64,000 nt of DNA from Diphasiastrum complanatum (GCA_029204225.1 CM055092.1:98799742-98863741), one strand, 5' to 3'. Shown: positions 1 to 12,678, counted from the stretch's first letter. Made by a program: numbers and translations. The notes: a model not told the origin generated them from the letters alone.

Positions 1-151
1 TCAAGATGTCTATGCTCTTTTGTTGTCAATCAATCGATTTTCAATGTACTGCAAAAAAATGCATATTGTGTATAGTAATACGCAAGCAACTGTAAAATAG
101 CTATGGGTACTTTTACGAGTCAACATTTATGGTAACATCTATCAATTACAG

Positions 152-577
152 GCGGTCTTTCACCCGGATCATTCAAATCCCAGATGGTGGTATGTGATTT
201 AAGTCTCTCCTTGAAGTAAAAGAATATTCGAAGATAGAGATGTCGTGGAGGACATGGCGCTGCTAGTTGATGCACGTCATGAACAAGATCGTGATGACGA
301 ATTCAATGACACAATTTCGGAGGATGATCATGTGCAAGCTTCACAAGCTAATGATGATGTTGAGCGTGATGCAGCATCATCAAATGGTTATACGACACAT
401 GACACACCTTCCTGATCTCACTCGTCATCACCATCGCCATTAGCTTTTGAAGATCAGCTTATTAATGATGAAGCTATAGAAGATTTTTGGATAGAATTAG
501 AGATAGACTCATTTGGTTTGGCAGATTTGTCGCATGATGATACGACGAATGATAACGATGAACCACCAAATGAATGA
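152..577 (+). pseudogene. CACTA (En/Spm) transposase 3' exon, DUF4216 end, decayed
   Basis: Relic of a plant CACTA transposase (TNP2 type). The frame opens right after an intron-like end (tcaattacag, ending at 151) and reads AVFHPDHSNPRWWYVI, the end of DUF4216. It then runs through an acidic tail (DEFNDTISEDDH and similar) to a stop at 575-577. It stays in one frame for 140 codons, interrupted by in-frame stops such as the one at 200-202. The same motif after the same intron position occurs on the minus strand at 25,130-25,640 (VFFQPDRLNNKWWYVV), which supports the family call. The upstream exons lie outside the window; bases 1-151 look like intron. A host gene with a DUF4216 relic is the main alternative. 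Confidence 0.55.
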
Positions 578-914
578 GTGAGACAGTATGATGTATTTCA
601 ACTCATCGTAATATTAATCATATTCCTTGCAGATACAATTACACTTTATTAATTGACTAGTTGACATCGAACAAGAAGTCGATAGATGTGAGTACACAAT
701 TTGTGATCATCGTTTTTTCGTGATACATAAATTTCTTTATTCACGTGTGCATATGACAACCAAAGTTAATAGAAAATGGAATTCAATGTGTTGATAGGTA
801 ACAAATTCCAAAAGTGAGATCGATTTACATTCTATTTTATATCGTGGGTTACACCGCGGGGTCTTTTTTTCCTAGGTCTCGGTATTACCCTCAATTAGAA
901 GAGTGTCATGGACT

Positions 915-1135
915 GCCTGGCCACCCAGGCCCTCTTTATAACCCTCTCTATAAATGTCTCAAAAACAAGTTTAAATTTGGTAGGCTTATACCAACGCCAG
1001 CCTTGGTATACCCCTCAAGTTAGCTTCAATATTCCGATGTATGTTCCGAGGCCCTCTGTAGAATTTATAACCCTCTCTATATCCCTCTCTATAAATGTTT
1101 CAAAATCAAGTTTAAATTTGGTAGGATTATTCCGA
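915..1135 (+). repeat. Diverged local direct duplication of about 65 bp
   Basis: Two copies of a segment containing tataaccctctctataaatg followed by a Caa-rich stretch and tttaaatttggtagg lie at about 931-982 and 1,064-1,132. The surrounding 578-1,285 holds only short chance frames and no gene I recognise. A related motif (aacctctctgtatgctcgtttcaaaat) recurs near 63,668, so this may belong to a dispersed repeat. Confidence 0.6.
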
Positions 1136-1285
1136 GGCCAAACACTAGACCCGAGGCTTGAGCATTCCGCTCCCCCCGCGACTCATTTTAAAAACTATCT
1201 TTCAAAGAAATGCTCAAAAAAAGCCTTGGAAATCTCCCGTCCTCTTGTAGTGGATATTCCTCTCCTCTTGATCTCATACAATCGA

Positions 1286-1400
1286 TGTTGTGGGTATTAA
1301 TACTGTGTACATAAATAAAATAGCCAGAAGTAGAAAATAAGTTGCGAGGGCCGTGGCATCCTGCGTGCGTAAGCACATACCCCAATGAGCCTGAAGATGA
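1286..1400 (+). mobile_element. Gypsy LTR fragment, same family as the LTR at 26,006-26,818
   Basis: The stretch starting tgttgtgggtattaat matches the start of the minus-strand LTR ending at 26,818, including the conserved core gcatcctgygtg and the following caatgag. Homology is clear for about 115 bases and fades after 1,400, so the right end cannot be placed. It is an old fragment. Confidence 0.55.
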
Positions 1401-3199
1401 ATTGTTGGATATTTATGGGTTGAATCATCATCTGAGCCTTCATCTTCTTCTCTGGTAGCATGTTCCATGGCTTCCGGCAATGAAGCATACTATTTCCAGC
1501 ATTTAAGCACTCTTCGGATGCTTCGTGGCAACCCATGCTTACCCAGTGAGGAACCACATAATCACCACATGATCAGGAGTTTGGGTCGTGTTGCATTCGG
1601 ATCATAAATGTTTGACCCGTTCAATATAAACCTGTACCCTTTCTCGTTTTCCCATTTTAATTTTGCTTAACAGGAGAAACGGGTCTTCTAAGAACTTTCT
1701 TGGGTTAAAGCGGGTGATGAGAGCCACTTTAACCCCTTTACAAGTGGACTTTTATTCGACTGATTGGTTGAAGAACCTATCCTGGGTTGCAGCTACTAAT
1801 AACATAGGGAATAACTTTAATTTTTTCTCAGGAGTCTGTTCGCCATAGATCTCGCACGCTTGTTTGTAGATCTGGAGGAACTTGATAAGATTTGTTGATC
1901 CCCATCGTATCTTGGCATTTCGAGACAAGGTGACCTCCGAACTACTTGCAAGGATACAATAGGTATGGGTTGATGTATTGGGTCCATTACTGTTGGTCCT
2001 ACTTCTGCTTCAATCTGTGCGGCTGCAACTCGAGAAAAGTTTGGTACATGATTTCCTACTTTTCTGGGTACTAATCATCTTGATCTCAGATTCATTCGTC
2101 AGAGAAGTCCAGGGTTACTGGATATTGGTTATTGGATCTTGATGGATGCGGGGAAAGCAAACCTGGATATGTAAGATTCTGATCAGTTTTGATGGCTATT
2201 AGTGCGATTTTAGCCTCTTTTCAATGGTTTTCCCTTGATTTCTCTTTGATCATTGCTTTGATTAGCATGAGATTTTCATAGTAGATAGATCTGAGTCAGA
2301 TCTTGCTATTGATCCTATCTACCAAGGTTACTCAATGACATGCAAGGTTGGATATGCGAGAGTTCTTTGCACTATATTATAGTAAAAAACTCTGATGATC
2401 GCTGGAAACTAACTTTCACCCTCTTAATTGAATTTAGATATGGCTCTGTAGAAGGTGGCGAAGGTTAACTCTCATAGATCTATTTATTGATGTCTGATGA
2501 TTTTTTTGGGCGCTTTTTAGCTTACAAACTTATGAATACCTAATACTAACTCTCGCAAACTTGATCACTAATGAAAAAAGTCTTTCTGAACTTATTGGAC
2601 CTTGCAACGAGAGTTACTTGTGCGGGGGTTCTCTTTTTTGGATGATTTTCTACTTTTTTCAGCACTTGGAACCACTTTACAGCTTACTGGACCAAGATGA
2701 ACTCTTGCAGACTTGTGTGTGAGCTTATCTCAGTGAAATTTAGCTACAAGAGGTCCGGCGAGAGTTAGTTGCACACAGACTTGAAAAAATATTGTCTGCA
2801 AGGGTTCTGGCTTCATTTTGGCTCTTTTTGGGACTTGGGAACTCTTGTAGAGGGTCTTAAACTGTAAAGTACTCTCACTGACTCGTTTGTGAGATCTAGC
2901 TATAGGAGGTTTGGCGAAGGTTAATGAGAAGTTTTTTGATTTTAGAAGGGTGTAGCAATAGGTTGTGAGTAGCCCTTTGCCTATCAAAAAGGGGTTAGAA
3001 CCACAAGGATAGGACTTCTAACTATGATTAGTTGCTTACTTAGTTGCCTTCTAATAGAAACTAACACTAACCCACTCTAACTCTACCACGAACTAACATT
3101 AATCACAAATAGCACTCTTGATGGTGGTGAAAGGAGGTTTGAATCTTGAAGGCACTCTGTTATGCGTACCTCTTTTAACTGCTCATGAGGTGAGTCAAC
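1401..3199. other. No gene recognised; possible old LTR/leader debris with a diverged duplication
   Basis: I see no supportable coding region. At about 2,735-2,770 and 2,890-2,925 there are two diverged copies of tttagctacaagaggtccgg/cgag, each following a gaactcttg motif. The part at 3,020-3,180 resembles the internal part of the LTR at 26,080-26,200 (ctaactatg, ctctaccac, ggtgaaagg in the same order), so some of this is probably Gypsy-derived. Confidence 0.35.
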
Positions 3200-3650
3200 T
3201 TTAATTAGATTTTGACTATGAATCGTATTTATGTTTTCTAAAAGATGAATGTTATATGTATGCTTTTGTTACTCAAAATTTTAATATTGATGTATCGCCT
3301 AATCCTAAAGAGTTGCTTAAACTGATGTTAATCTGAAAAATATTCCTGAAGGCAAAGAATTTAAAAGATTTAAGACAAAATATCATGATGTATTTTTTGA
3401 GCTGTTGTTTGAGAGTTGTATGTCCTTTTCAACAATGCTCATGAATCACTTTTCCCTTGCAGGATGAGCCCAAAAGAAGACAATGAGATTGCTAGACCAC
3501 TATAGGAGTATTGTTGCATGGGCCATATTTGACCCAACAAATCCCCTTTGGGGGGCTCATGTTATTAGTCGGCAAGAAAGATAGTGGTCTATGTGTCAGC
3601 TATAAAAACTTAATAAAATGACCATCAAGAATCGTTGTTCCTTACAAACA
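3200..3650 (+). mobile_element. Ty3/Gypsy reverse transcriptase fragment
   Basis: A short, much broken stretch keeps the Gypsy RT signature around 3,560-3,640: GKKDSGLCVSYKNL, followed after a break by a VxYK-like end, as in the family's VRKKDGSxRxCIDYRxLNxxTxKNxYPLP block. No ends or repeats of the parent element are visible. It is an old fossil. Confidence 0.55.
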
Positions 3651-5560
3651 ATGAACCATCCTATTTGGACAATTTGGAAGATTAGGATGGAATTGTTGTT
3701 AGTCTCTTCAAATTGTGATGGACATTATGATATGCTTGGAGTGGAGTGGAGCACTAGCCTCGACAAATAGAAAAATGAACCAAGTTTGACAAGATGGCAA
3801 AACTTGCTAGACACATCATCTAGATGAATGTGTTTAATGAGCTCCTCAAGGAGGTCAAAAGAGTCAATATAGCAAATGAGACTTGGGACATATTTCAAGG
3901 GATATATGAAGCCAATAATATCTCAAGGATGTTGACATTAAGGAATCAAGTTAACGAAAGCTATCAATTCGAAGATGAGTTAATCAATGCCTTTGATGGT
4001 TAGGCATCCAATGGAGAGCTTGAAGACATTGGAACTACGATCAAGGAAGGAAAACTTGTTCAAATTCTCCCCGATGGATATGGAAGAGGCCATGAATACT
4101 TTTCTTGAAGTACTGCAATCCAAAAAGAACTTACTACCTTGGAGAATCAACTTGCCAACATGAATACAACATTAGAAATTATCTTCCAACATCAAGGAAG
4201 ATTATGAGAACTTTTTACTATAGATATAAGTTCCAAGGGCAAGATAATAGGGAGTTAGAATCAAAGGTTCAGATCCAATAAGCAAGTAGTAGAAAAAAAC
4301 AAATCAAAGTTGAATTTCTTTTAGTAGAAAAGGTTTGGTCATTTTACAAGTGAATGTTTTAAGAGGAAGATGACTTTAATAAAAGGTCGGTAGCCAAGGT
4401 AACTTTACATTTGATAAGGTTGATGAGAGTTCTCTTATGATATCTTCAAATATTATGTGTTATCTAATGGATCATGGGACTCAAGGTGGACAGGTAGGTC
4501 CTTTTGCTAAACACAATTAGTAGAAAAACATAATATTATGAAACATAGTAGGATTTATAAGCTAGAAGCTTCTATTTATAAGCGTGAAGTTAAGAATGTT
4601 ATGCAAATTGTGTCTTCGATTGAGTTGTGGCACAAGAGATTGGGACATCCAATTTAGATGCTTACATAATTTGGTCAATTATAATCTAACCGGTCTACCT
4701 CTTGATTTTTTTACATTATACAACACATGTTCACTTTTCTAGGAAAAGAGTGTTTTACAACACATCTTTACTACAAAAAAATATACAACACATTTGATAC
4801 ATTGATTATTAATGACAAAATTTTTGGCATACATGGATATACTTACTTAAGAGCATGGAACAAGTGAAGGAGACATTCTTCAAGTTTAAATCTATGATGG
4901 AGAACCAACTCAACATAAGATCAAAATATTGAGATTAAGCAATATGAGTAAATTTCTAAAGACTCTATCAAAATTTGTGACAGCACATGGTATTCAAAGC
5001 CAAATTTCTTGCCCAAAGACTCCTCAACAAAATGAAATGGACAAGAATTCAAATAGAAGTTTTCGAGTGTTCTAAAGGTCCCACTTTAGGTGGATGAGAC
5101 AATCAATTACACTTAACTTCATTTCAAATAGGCCACCATTTGCTCCACTTGATGGTAAGTTATCTTATGCAATTCATTACGGTAAATACCTCAAAGTGTT
5201 TTCATACAAAAAGCTTGTTTGCCTTAAAACAAAAGAACACTTGTATTGTCTCAAGCAAGTCCCAAGATATTTGAATGCTAGATTCGAAATTTCTAGCTTG
5301 GGCTTTAGTTCATGGTGAGTGAGCATGATGCATTTTCTTAACATCACATTTTTGATTGATGAATTCAACATCAAATTTTTATACTATATGTTGATGACAC
5401 TATTCAAGAAAGATAGCCATGGAAAAATTGTAAAGATCAAGCTAGCACTTAGCCAAGTGTTTGAAATAAAGCTTGGTTTATGAGATAGTAAGTGAGGTAT
5501 AAGAGATAGAGAAGCAACCTCTGAAGACACTACTCTCTATAAAAGCTAACGAGCAGGCTC
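3650..5560 (+). mobile_element. Ty1/Copia relic (gag to RT traces), heavily broken
   Basis: Order and content are Copia. A gag-like stretch (TWDIFQGIYEANNISRM) lies near 3,870, a zinc-knuckle trace (GHFTSECFKRK) near 4,330, a GAG-pre-integrase trace (LWHKRLGHP) near 4,625, an integrase trace (HGIQSQISCPKTPQQNE) near 4,990, and RT traces (LYCLKQVPR; YTICMLMT-like) at 5,230-5,400. Many breaks. No LTR was recognised at either end. It is among the oldest elements in the window. Confidence 0.75.
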
Positions 5561-6914
5561 ATATAGTTAACAACTAATGGATTCATGAAAGATGTACATA
5601 ATTTTTTTGAATTTACTTTTGGCCTTTAATTTGTTAGACAAAAGTTGCCTCAATCACATCTACGTCAATTAAAACAAGCATTCCTTAGTGTAATACACCA
5701 AGATTTCTAGTATATGTAGCGAGCAATTAGTAATGCAACTCCTCATAATATAGCTAACAATCCTTGTAATGCTCCTTTTGATCCTCAATTATTTGCATCT
5801 ACACGATTCATAGAAAGATACTTAAATGATCTCAAAAGCTCCAAGAACAAAGGATTCCAGGCAAGCTATGATCATCATCCAAGTGACTATAGCCATCACA
5901 TAAGAATTCAAACCTTCAGCACATAAGAATGTATGGGATCTAAACCACAACAAGTTTGAAGGATATGCCAAGCCTCAAATTTTGCTTTAGGGTAGAATAA
6001 TTGTTCAGGTTGTTTGATCTACAATGCCCTCTGAAGTTATTATTTCTTGTTGTAGTTATCCAAAGAAGGAATAATAACTTCTAAGATTTCGGCACATAGA
6101 AAGACATCTAGATCTGAAGCTAATTTCCGATAGACAAGAATATGTATTATGTTGAGGCTCAAGTGAATTAAGATATAATTGTACAAGAGAGAAGAAATTC
6201 AGAAAGGTATTGTAAGTATTTTTCAGGGAATTTGTCATATTAAATATCAAGTAGCTTTATGTATGCATTGTAGATCAAGTAGCTTCATGTGGGATCGTCA
6301 TGAAAATTTCACCTTCCATGCAGCCCTTAATTCCAAAAGAAAAAAGAAATTGGGCAGCATGTTAATGCTCAAAAAGGTAATAAAATAGAATGTTATGAGC
6401 TCTTCAGAGAGAATCATCATATAGATGAATATATGCCTTGTAAAAGCACAAAACTTATCCAAGTGAATGGAAAGAATCCCGCTCATTTTCTATGATTGTA
6501 TCAGTTTTGTACTGTACTTATCAATAGTATATCGAACTAATATATCCTGCGAATTAGGAGCGTCTTAGAAAAAGAGATATGTCGATATAAACTAATCTAT
6601 AAATGGGTATTTATGTGGTCCGGACACAACCGCTAGAGATATTTTTAGGACAACTAGCTATATAAGAGATCCAAGAGCCACCATCTTGGCTGGAAAAAGT
6701 CTGTTAATAGACTAGACTGGCTGTCACTGAGTGGTAATGCGGTGTCTATGAACGGCCGCAGGGTTATTCAGCACTTTGTCCACGTATTCTTTCCTGTACC
6801 ACGATCCAGACAATGAGAGCAACGTAAAAGAGCTTGCTTTTTTTCGTGGTAGTCAAAAACTTTATGAATGTTAAGATAATTTGCGAATGTTACCCAATGT
6901 TGAGGCTGGCTTTC
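5561..6914. other. No gene recognised between Copia relic and ARD relic
   Basis: The longest coding-like run is about 60 codons on the plus strand near 5,720-5,915 (contains PFDPQLFASTRFIERYLNDL), with no family I can name. The part next to 6,914 would be 3' flank of the dioxygenase gene on the minus strand. No repeats or RNA genes were seen. Confidence 0.4.
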
Positions 6915-7213
6915 TTACCTTGCAGCACTTTCACTCTCCGCTCCATGCTGGGTCCTGTATGGAACGTCTGTGAACAAGAGAAGTGCCTGTACCCAAGTAT
7001 GCAGGCTTTAGAGTGTAACACTAGCACTGCAATCAACAAGATTCTGAAATCGTTATGATGGGAAAAAGTTTCATACATGGTTGCATTACCTTGATATAAT
7101 TGTTCTCATCAATCGTAAACCTGTGAAACATTCCTGGAGGAAGAACAATCATATCACCCTTAGTTACGCGGAAACGAATCCATTTACGTCATAATCTCGA
7201 ATGTCCCAGTAGC
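6915..7213 (-). pseudogene. ARD: Acireductone dioxygenase (ARD), last two exons
   Basis: ARD is a cupin-fold metal enzyme of the methionine salvage pathway that oxidises acireductone. On the minus strand, exon 7,213-7,090 reads GYWDIRDYD, then [19 protein letters not shown] and [12 protein letters not shown]. This matches the family block GYFDVRDxxDQWIRI...[25 protein letters not shown] and includes the third metal-binding His (FHRF). It starts after tttgcag and ends AAG/gtaatg. A 103-base intron (7,089-6,987) ends in gggtacag. The last exon, 6,986-6,915, encodes ALLLFTDVPYRTQHGAESES and AAR with a stop, matching the family's AMRLFVGEPVWTPYNRP. One base is missing between the Asp and Trp codons at about 7,180, so exon 1 here is out of frame. 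Upstream exons are not visible; a Copia relic begins at about 7,340. Either a pseudogene tail, or a real gene with a sequence error. Confidence 0.8.
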
Positions 7214-7246
7214 CTGCAAACGCAAGATCAACCCATTATGGCTAAA

Positions 7247-7314
7247 TTGTTCTTGCAATCACTGAATTTGACTGAAACTAGAGACAAAACAACATTGTTC
7301 TTGCAATCACTTAA
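7247..7314 (+). repeat. Short direct repeat, about 22 bp, two copies
   Basis: ttgttcttgcaatcact followed by r/t aattt occurs at 7,247-7,268 and again 46 bases later at about 7,293-7,314. It lies between the ARD relic and the Copia relic. Confidence 0.75.
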
Positions 7315-7339
7315 TTTTTCTGAGTTCTTCCAGTCTGAT

Positions 7340-8640
7340 CTACATAATCAAAGGGTATTTGTTGAAAAATGGTGTTCTGCTATCTTGTTGGAGCTTGGAT
7401 GTAATTTCTCTAATGTCGTAGAGAGTTGCTAGGATGTCCCATGCATTCTTAGCTGTCTGAGCAGCACATATGTGGCTGATCTGAGTGTGATTGATGTTGA
7501 GGGTGATCATGGCAAATGCTTTGCCATCTCTCAGTTTCCACTTGGTGATGACGGTTGCATCACCTTCTGGTTTGAGTTCTGTGCCATCAACAATGTCCCA
7601 CAGATCTTTGGCTAGAAGTATAACCTTCATCTTGAATTTCTAGAGATCGTAGTTATCTCCATCGAGTTTGTCAATGAGAGATGAACTGGATGCCGGATCC
7701 ATTATGGTTGAACGAGATCGTTGGTAGAAACAACGACTGTCGGAATACTGTTGGCTGCGCGTTTGCTAGAAAGACGTCTTGATAGAAACAAGACCGATAA
7801 TCCGTTGTAAAAATGTAGATTAGTGAAATGTCTGTTCTGATACCATGTCGTAAAATGGTGGTTGTGAGCGAGCGGAGGCTCGGTTGCTCAGAGCGTAGGC
7901 GTGTGGGAACGGAAATGCAACATTTAGCAGCAAAAATATTCAAGTAGAAGAATTCATATAGTCAATGAACGATGCAATAGTGAGACAGAAATTACACTCT
8001 AATAAATATCAACAGTGAGTACAATGGCTTGAAGTAATAACTTCAACTTGTTGAGGGTGATATCGCTGGCTACAAATGACTTTGATTCAAAGAGAAATTC
8101 CAAAAATTAACACTTCCATAGCTTGATTCAGCTAATATAGAGACTTACAAGAGAGAAAATATCCTACAAGCCTTTAAGGTTATTTATGCCAGTCTTTACA
8201 TTTGTACAGAATTGGTAACCGCCAACCGCCTTTGGGATATTTGTTTGTCCAGCTGTTCTATGGTTACTCATAAGTTGGCGAAGTCGGTCAAAAAAATGAA
8301 CTAAAAAAGCCAAAAAAGGCGTAGGTGCCTAAAAATGATTTCTAAGGTATTTTAGCCACTTGGCCAATGTGTTGCATTTTTCGGTAAGGAGCGAAAAAGA
8401 CAAAGGTGCTTTAAAAACTGATTTCCAAGGTATTTTGGCCACTTGGCTAGTGTGTCGCATTTTTTGCTAAGGAGCGAAAAAGACGAAAAAGATGAAGGTG
8501 CCTTAAAATAATTTCTAAGGCATAGAAAATCTCAAAGGGAAAAAATGTGAAGGCCTAAAAATATGTTGTCGGCCTTCGGTTCTTCAGGATGCTCATTACT
8601 TGAATGATTCGTTTTAAGACTGAGCATAAGAAATCTAACA
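7340..8640 (-). mobile_element. Ty1/Copia 5' end: LTR, PBS and part of gag
   Basis: Minus-strand 5' portion of a Copia element. The LTR is at 8,640-7,846 (starts TGTTAGATTTC, ends TTTTACGACA). It is followed by a tRNA-Met primer site (TGGTATCAGAAC, 7,845-7,834) and a gag beginning MDPASSSSLIDKLDGDNYDL with a UBN2-type run (KVILLAKDLWDIVDGTELKP). It is cut off after the first part of gag. Broken. The gag and LTR ends are closely related to the plus-strand element at 13,039, so both are one family. Confidence 0.9.
7846..8640 (-). repeat. LTR of the 7.3-kb Copia relic
   Basis: 795 bases bounded by TG and CA on the minus strand with the PBS directly inside. It shares its first about 60 and last about 200 bases with the LTRs at 13,039-13,693 and 60,168-61,107; the middle is different. 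Inside it, at 8,320-8,401 and 8,403-8,484, is a diverged tandem duplication of about 83 bp (gg/tattttrgccacttggc). Confidence 0.8.
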
Positions 8641-11600
8641 GACCGGCCCTCCAGTATTCGAGATTGTTGGTCATGTCATGATTTAATTCCATGTCAAGGC
8701 CAGTTTGTGACTAATAACCTTGAGAGGACCCAAACACTCTAATTGAGACATATGGAGTATTGCATATTTCTGTGATGGATATAGACATGAGGACTACATG
8801 AAGAGATTAGACCTATTTATAGTTGACCTGCATGGGGGTTGCATGGTTTCATGCACATGACTCTACTCTCTATATAGTGAGGTAGGGATTCCCCCATCGA
8901 TATATTGGAGTTTAGGTTACCAGTTTCTCTCTTTTCCTCTTGCTTCACATGACATGGCTTGGGGGCTAGATCTAGGTTTTGATCTAGGATTGGTTGGGTG
9001 GTTTGGCTCCATTGTCTCTCTTATTGTGTTCTCCTATCCTCATCTTAGGGTCAATCCTTTAAAATCTTTACATTGGTATCAGAGCCCGGCTAAGATGCGA
9101 TCTTGGATAGGATGGAAGCAAGCTCTACATCGATTTGGAAGTTGAAGTGCTTGGATTTACATTCCGGTTGGAGTGCTGTTTTTTCTCAAGGGAATTATGG
9201 AGTTGGATTCACAAATTCTGGATAAGTAGCATACTTTTCGAAATTATGGTAGAGTGCTCTTCTACAAGGTTAATTTTGATTGAAAGATGTTGAGAATCTG
9301 TGTGAATTCACTAGTAATTTTCAATTTTTTGGAGGAAACCATCAAATGGTGTAGAAGGATATGTTATGTGAGATTTCGTTGCTTGGATCAAGGTGGGATT
9401 CTGCTTGGATACATATTAATCACTGTAAATATTATACTGGATATCAATTTCCTGGATGGAATTCATTTAGTTGAATTCATAACTTATATCTTTGTAACCA
9501 TTGAGTTATCCACGGTTTTGGTTGTCAATTGTGATGTTAGAAGTAGAGTGTGACACATGGATTACATTGGATCTGTTAGTTGATAGAAGCTTGTCCCTAG
9601 ATTTGATGCATCAATAGGGTTTCAAAGCTTATCACTAACCTGGAAGGATCAGAATGTAATGTAGATCGTGTTAATTCTTCTTTTTAAATCACAAGATCAG
9701 GTGTGGAATTGTGGTATTCATCTGATAGGCATGCCAGTCATCCAAAAAAATGGGTTCTCCAGTATATGGGAACAAGAGATAATATCTTATAGTGATTATA
9801 GGACAACTAGATGATCAATGGATCTCTAGAATATCAGATGAGGCAGTTAAGGATTTTCTGGAAGGAAAAGCTGATGGTATGGGACATCAGTAATTTTGAA
9901 AACGAAATTCTATGACTTTAAATATTTGATGATCAAGGGTGTATTTTAGTACCTAGTCACGATATGAGAAAAATAAAACCATTTGATCAAATGTGGGGTA
10001 TTTTGGAAAATTTTGAGGTTTAATCTAGGTCCCAATGTAGTATCTCATTATTTACAAAATCAGAGGCCCTCAAATCTATTTCTCGCTTTCTTAATTAATC
10101 CTTTACTTCTTAGTAATTTTTCGAATATAGACATCACACTAGTTTATATGAATTCTTTCCAGTATGAAGTTATTCTTCTGAAAGAATGTTATGTCATATA
10201 AATTACTACTTGTGGGAATTCACTCGGGTTGAAAATATTTGAAGGAAAAGTCTTGTTTGCAATAGAGTGAATCCGTTATTTGAATGCACTTATTACTGAC
10301 TTTTCTTGGATTTAGATATTTTCATATATCATTTTTTGAGTTAACTTTTATTGAAATTTATAATTTTTTTAGAAGGGGTGAAGTGGTGGAATAACATTCT
10401 ATTTGGAAATCTACAGGTTGCATAGTTTCGAAAGAGAACCAACTGTGATATAGAAATGAGATTTGGTCTGAAAGTAATTTCGGATAGATTAATAGTAAGA
10501 TACCTAATTGGAACGTTTTGAAAAAGAAGAATTCTCTAGGGATTATGTGGACAATCTAGAACTAGAACAAGTTTGATATTTGAATTATTATCTATAAGTA
10601 GTACAGTGAAAGGACAAAGGTTACTAATTCCATGTTGGAATAGAAGTAAGTTTGATCAGAATTTAAGTCTGAGAGTTCTGTATTGGATCAACCTAATCTT
10701 AGTTTTAGTACTAGGATCAGTGAGGGGTTGATTCATGAGAATTAGTAAATCTTTTGTAGTTGAGTTACAAGATCTTAGTGAGATATGTGAGTAACATATG
10801 TGGGTTCTAGAGGAATCTGCCAGATAAAAATGTGTTTATGTACTGGGTCATAGTGAGATTATTCACATATGTGCATGATTAATCTTGTATGAATCTACTG
10901 TGTATTCCTGGTTACTAGAGTTATTTGGTGCACATAACCTAGTCCGTAAACATAGACATATGATCAAGATTGTGTTGACAAATACTCGTAGAGTTAACAA
11001 ATCTTTGTATAGAAGATTTATGGATTAACTTATACATGATTTGGATAAGGATCTAGATGGGGTGTTATGCTAGTAAAATTAAGATCTACACGTAGACATT
11101 TGAGATTTCTGAATCATTGGCAATTAACTTGAGTAGTTGATTACTCCAAGATGAAGTGAATTGGTAAAACAATCAGTGTGATAAGAATTCATAAAAAACT
11201 GATAGTTTTGTTTTATATTGCTTGTAAGACGCATGATTAGTGAATCATTTGGATTTATCAGTTAAAATTATGTGCATTGGATATACAATATTCTTGGGAT
11301 AGAGTATTCCTTAGTTAAGGAATAAACTCAGCTCATTAGTGATTTTATCCCAGAGCGCTCAATTGATAACAAATCATAATGAATCTAAGAATAATAACTG
11401 AATTGATATTCTGCATAACTTTGGGTATCTAGATTTGATTTTAGATTGTAATCTAAAGTTTTTTGTAGTTGAAGATGATTGTCATTCTAGTATGCGTTCA
11501 GTCTTTAATTACCAGTGGTTTATAGAACTTGAATCGTGCACTTTAGTTAAAGAATCATGTTTGAAAATTATTCCTAAATCTAGTATTTTCTTAGTGGAAA

Positions 11601-12678
11601 GATTTTGGAATGATTCTTACTTTTCGCGAGTTATGTTGGACATATACCCCATTATCCTGTAAATGATTAAGTATGATTTTGGATTCCAGAAAATTATGAT
11701 TGACGAATTATACGAATCTAAATATTTATGATTGACAGATCATAAATAGATACCTAATTATTGTCAGAGTATTATACGAAATTGGGATCATTCTTAAGGG
11801 TGATGATTAAAATTGAGTAAGAATTCGAATCAGTTTTGAATCTCTCTACTCTAGTATTCTTTTGAAAACCTATGAATCTCACAGACATTATTTTATTTAT
11901 CTAGTGGGTGCTATATTTTGCTACAGTTTATGGTCTGCGGATGCTTGAGTACGGTTCTTCATTTGATTGGATCTCCACTCATCCTAAGAGACAAACAAGT
12001 CTATTAAGATGAATGAATGCTAGAAATAGGAGCATTTGACTCAAAAGAGTATCTGAAATGCTCAGAGTTGAGTTTCAATCATTCTATATATTAATGATTC
12101 TCCTAGAGATTCTAGTTGAATGAATTATCATATCTTAGAATTAGGTTCTAAGGATAGTTATACTTGGAAGTTTTTTATGAATTATATGTCAAAGTTTGTG
12201 GATAATTTCAGACTGTAATTATTATTATTATTTTAAACTTTAGATCTCCTAAGTTAGGGAATATTTCACTCAGATGTTACTAACTTGAGTTGAGTGTAAC
12301 CCTGTTGAGAAAATATATCTCTTAATGTATTTTTCCAAACCATAGTTTGTGCTGCAAAACAGAAATCAACAGTTCAAAATAGTTTTTCTCTAAGTACTTG
12401 TTTGATATGAAATTCAGATTAAGGATAATGATTTTTTCGATTAATACTAAAAGTTAAAGGAACTGTATTTCTTTCATGTTTTGAAGAGCTTCCAAGGATA
12501 GAAGCAGTTTAAGGAGGGAATAATGTCATGGCCATATTCGGTTAAGGACCTAGAATAGTCCTAGGTAGATCGGCCCTCCGGTATTCGAGATTTTTGGTCA
12601 TGCCATGATTTAATTTCATGTCAAGGCAAGTTTGTGAGTAATAACTTTGAGAGGACCCAGACACTCTAATTGAGAAAA
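8641..12678 (+). mobile_element. Non-coding LTR element (LARD-like), truncated at both ends
   Basis: The 5' LTR remnant is 8,641-9,071. A tRNA-Met PBS (TGGTATCAGAGCC) lies at 9,073-9,085. The internal region, 9,086-12,510, shows no gag or pol similarity in any frame I read. A polypurine tract (aaggagggaataa) at 12,511-12,523 is followed by the 3' LTR start TGTCATGGCC at 12,524. The first about 110 bases shared by both LTRs (8,641-8,755 against 12,568-12,680) are roughly 88% alike by eye. The outer ends of both LTRs are missing: a Copia LTR abuts on the left, simple repeats on the right. The intact LTR would be about 475 bases. This structure (PBS, PPT, LTRs, about 3.4 kb non-coding) fits a large retrotransposon derivative mobilised by another element. 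Extreme decay of a Copia element is the alternative. Confidence 0.65.
9073..9085 (+). other. Primer binding site, tRNA-Met type
   Basis: TGGTATCAGAGCC begins one base after the LTR end (...ctttaca). This is the standard initiator-Met primer site of plant LTR elements. Confidence 0.85.

Noticed and set aside
814-1300. Two overlapping short open frames
   Set aside because: They run across the local direct duplication and have no homology I recognise.
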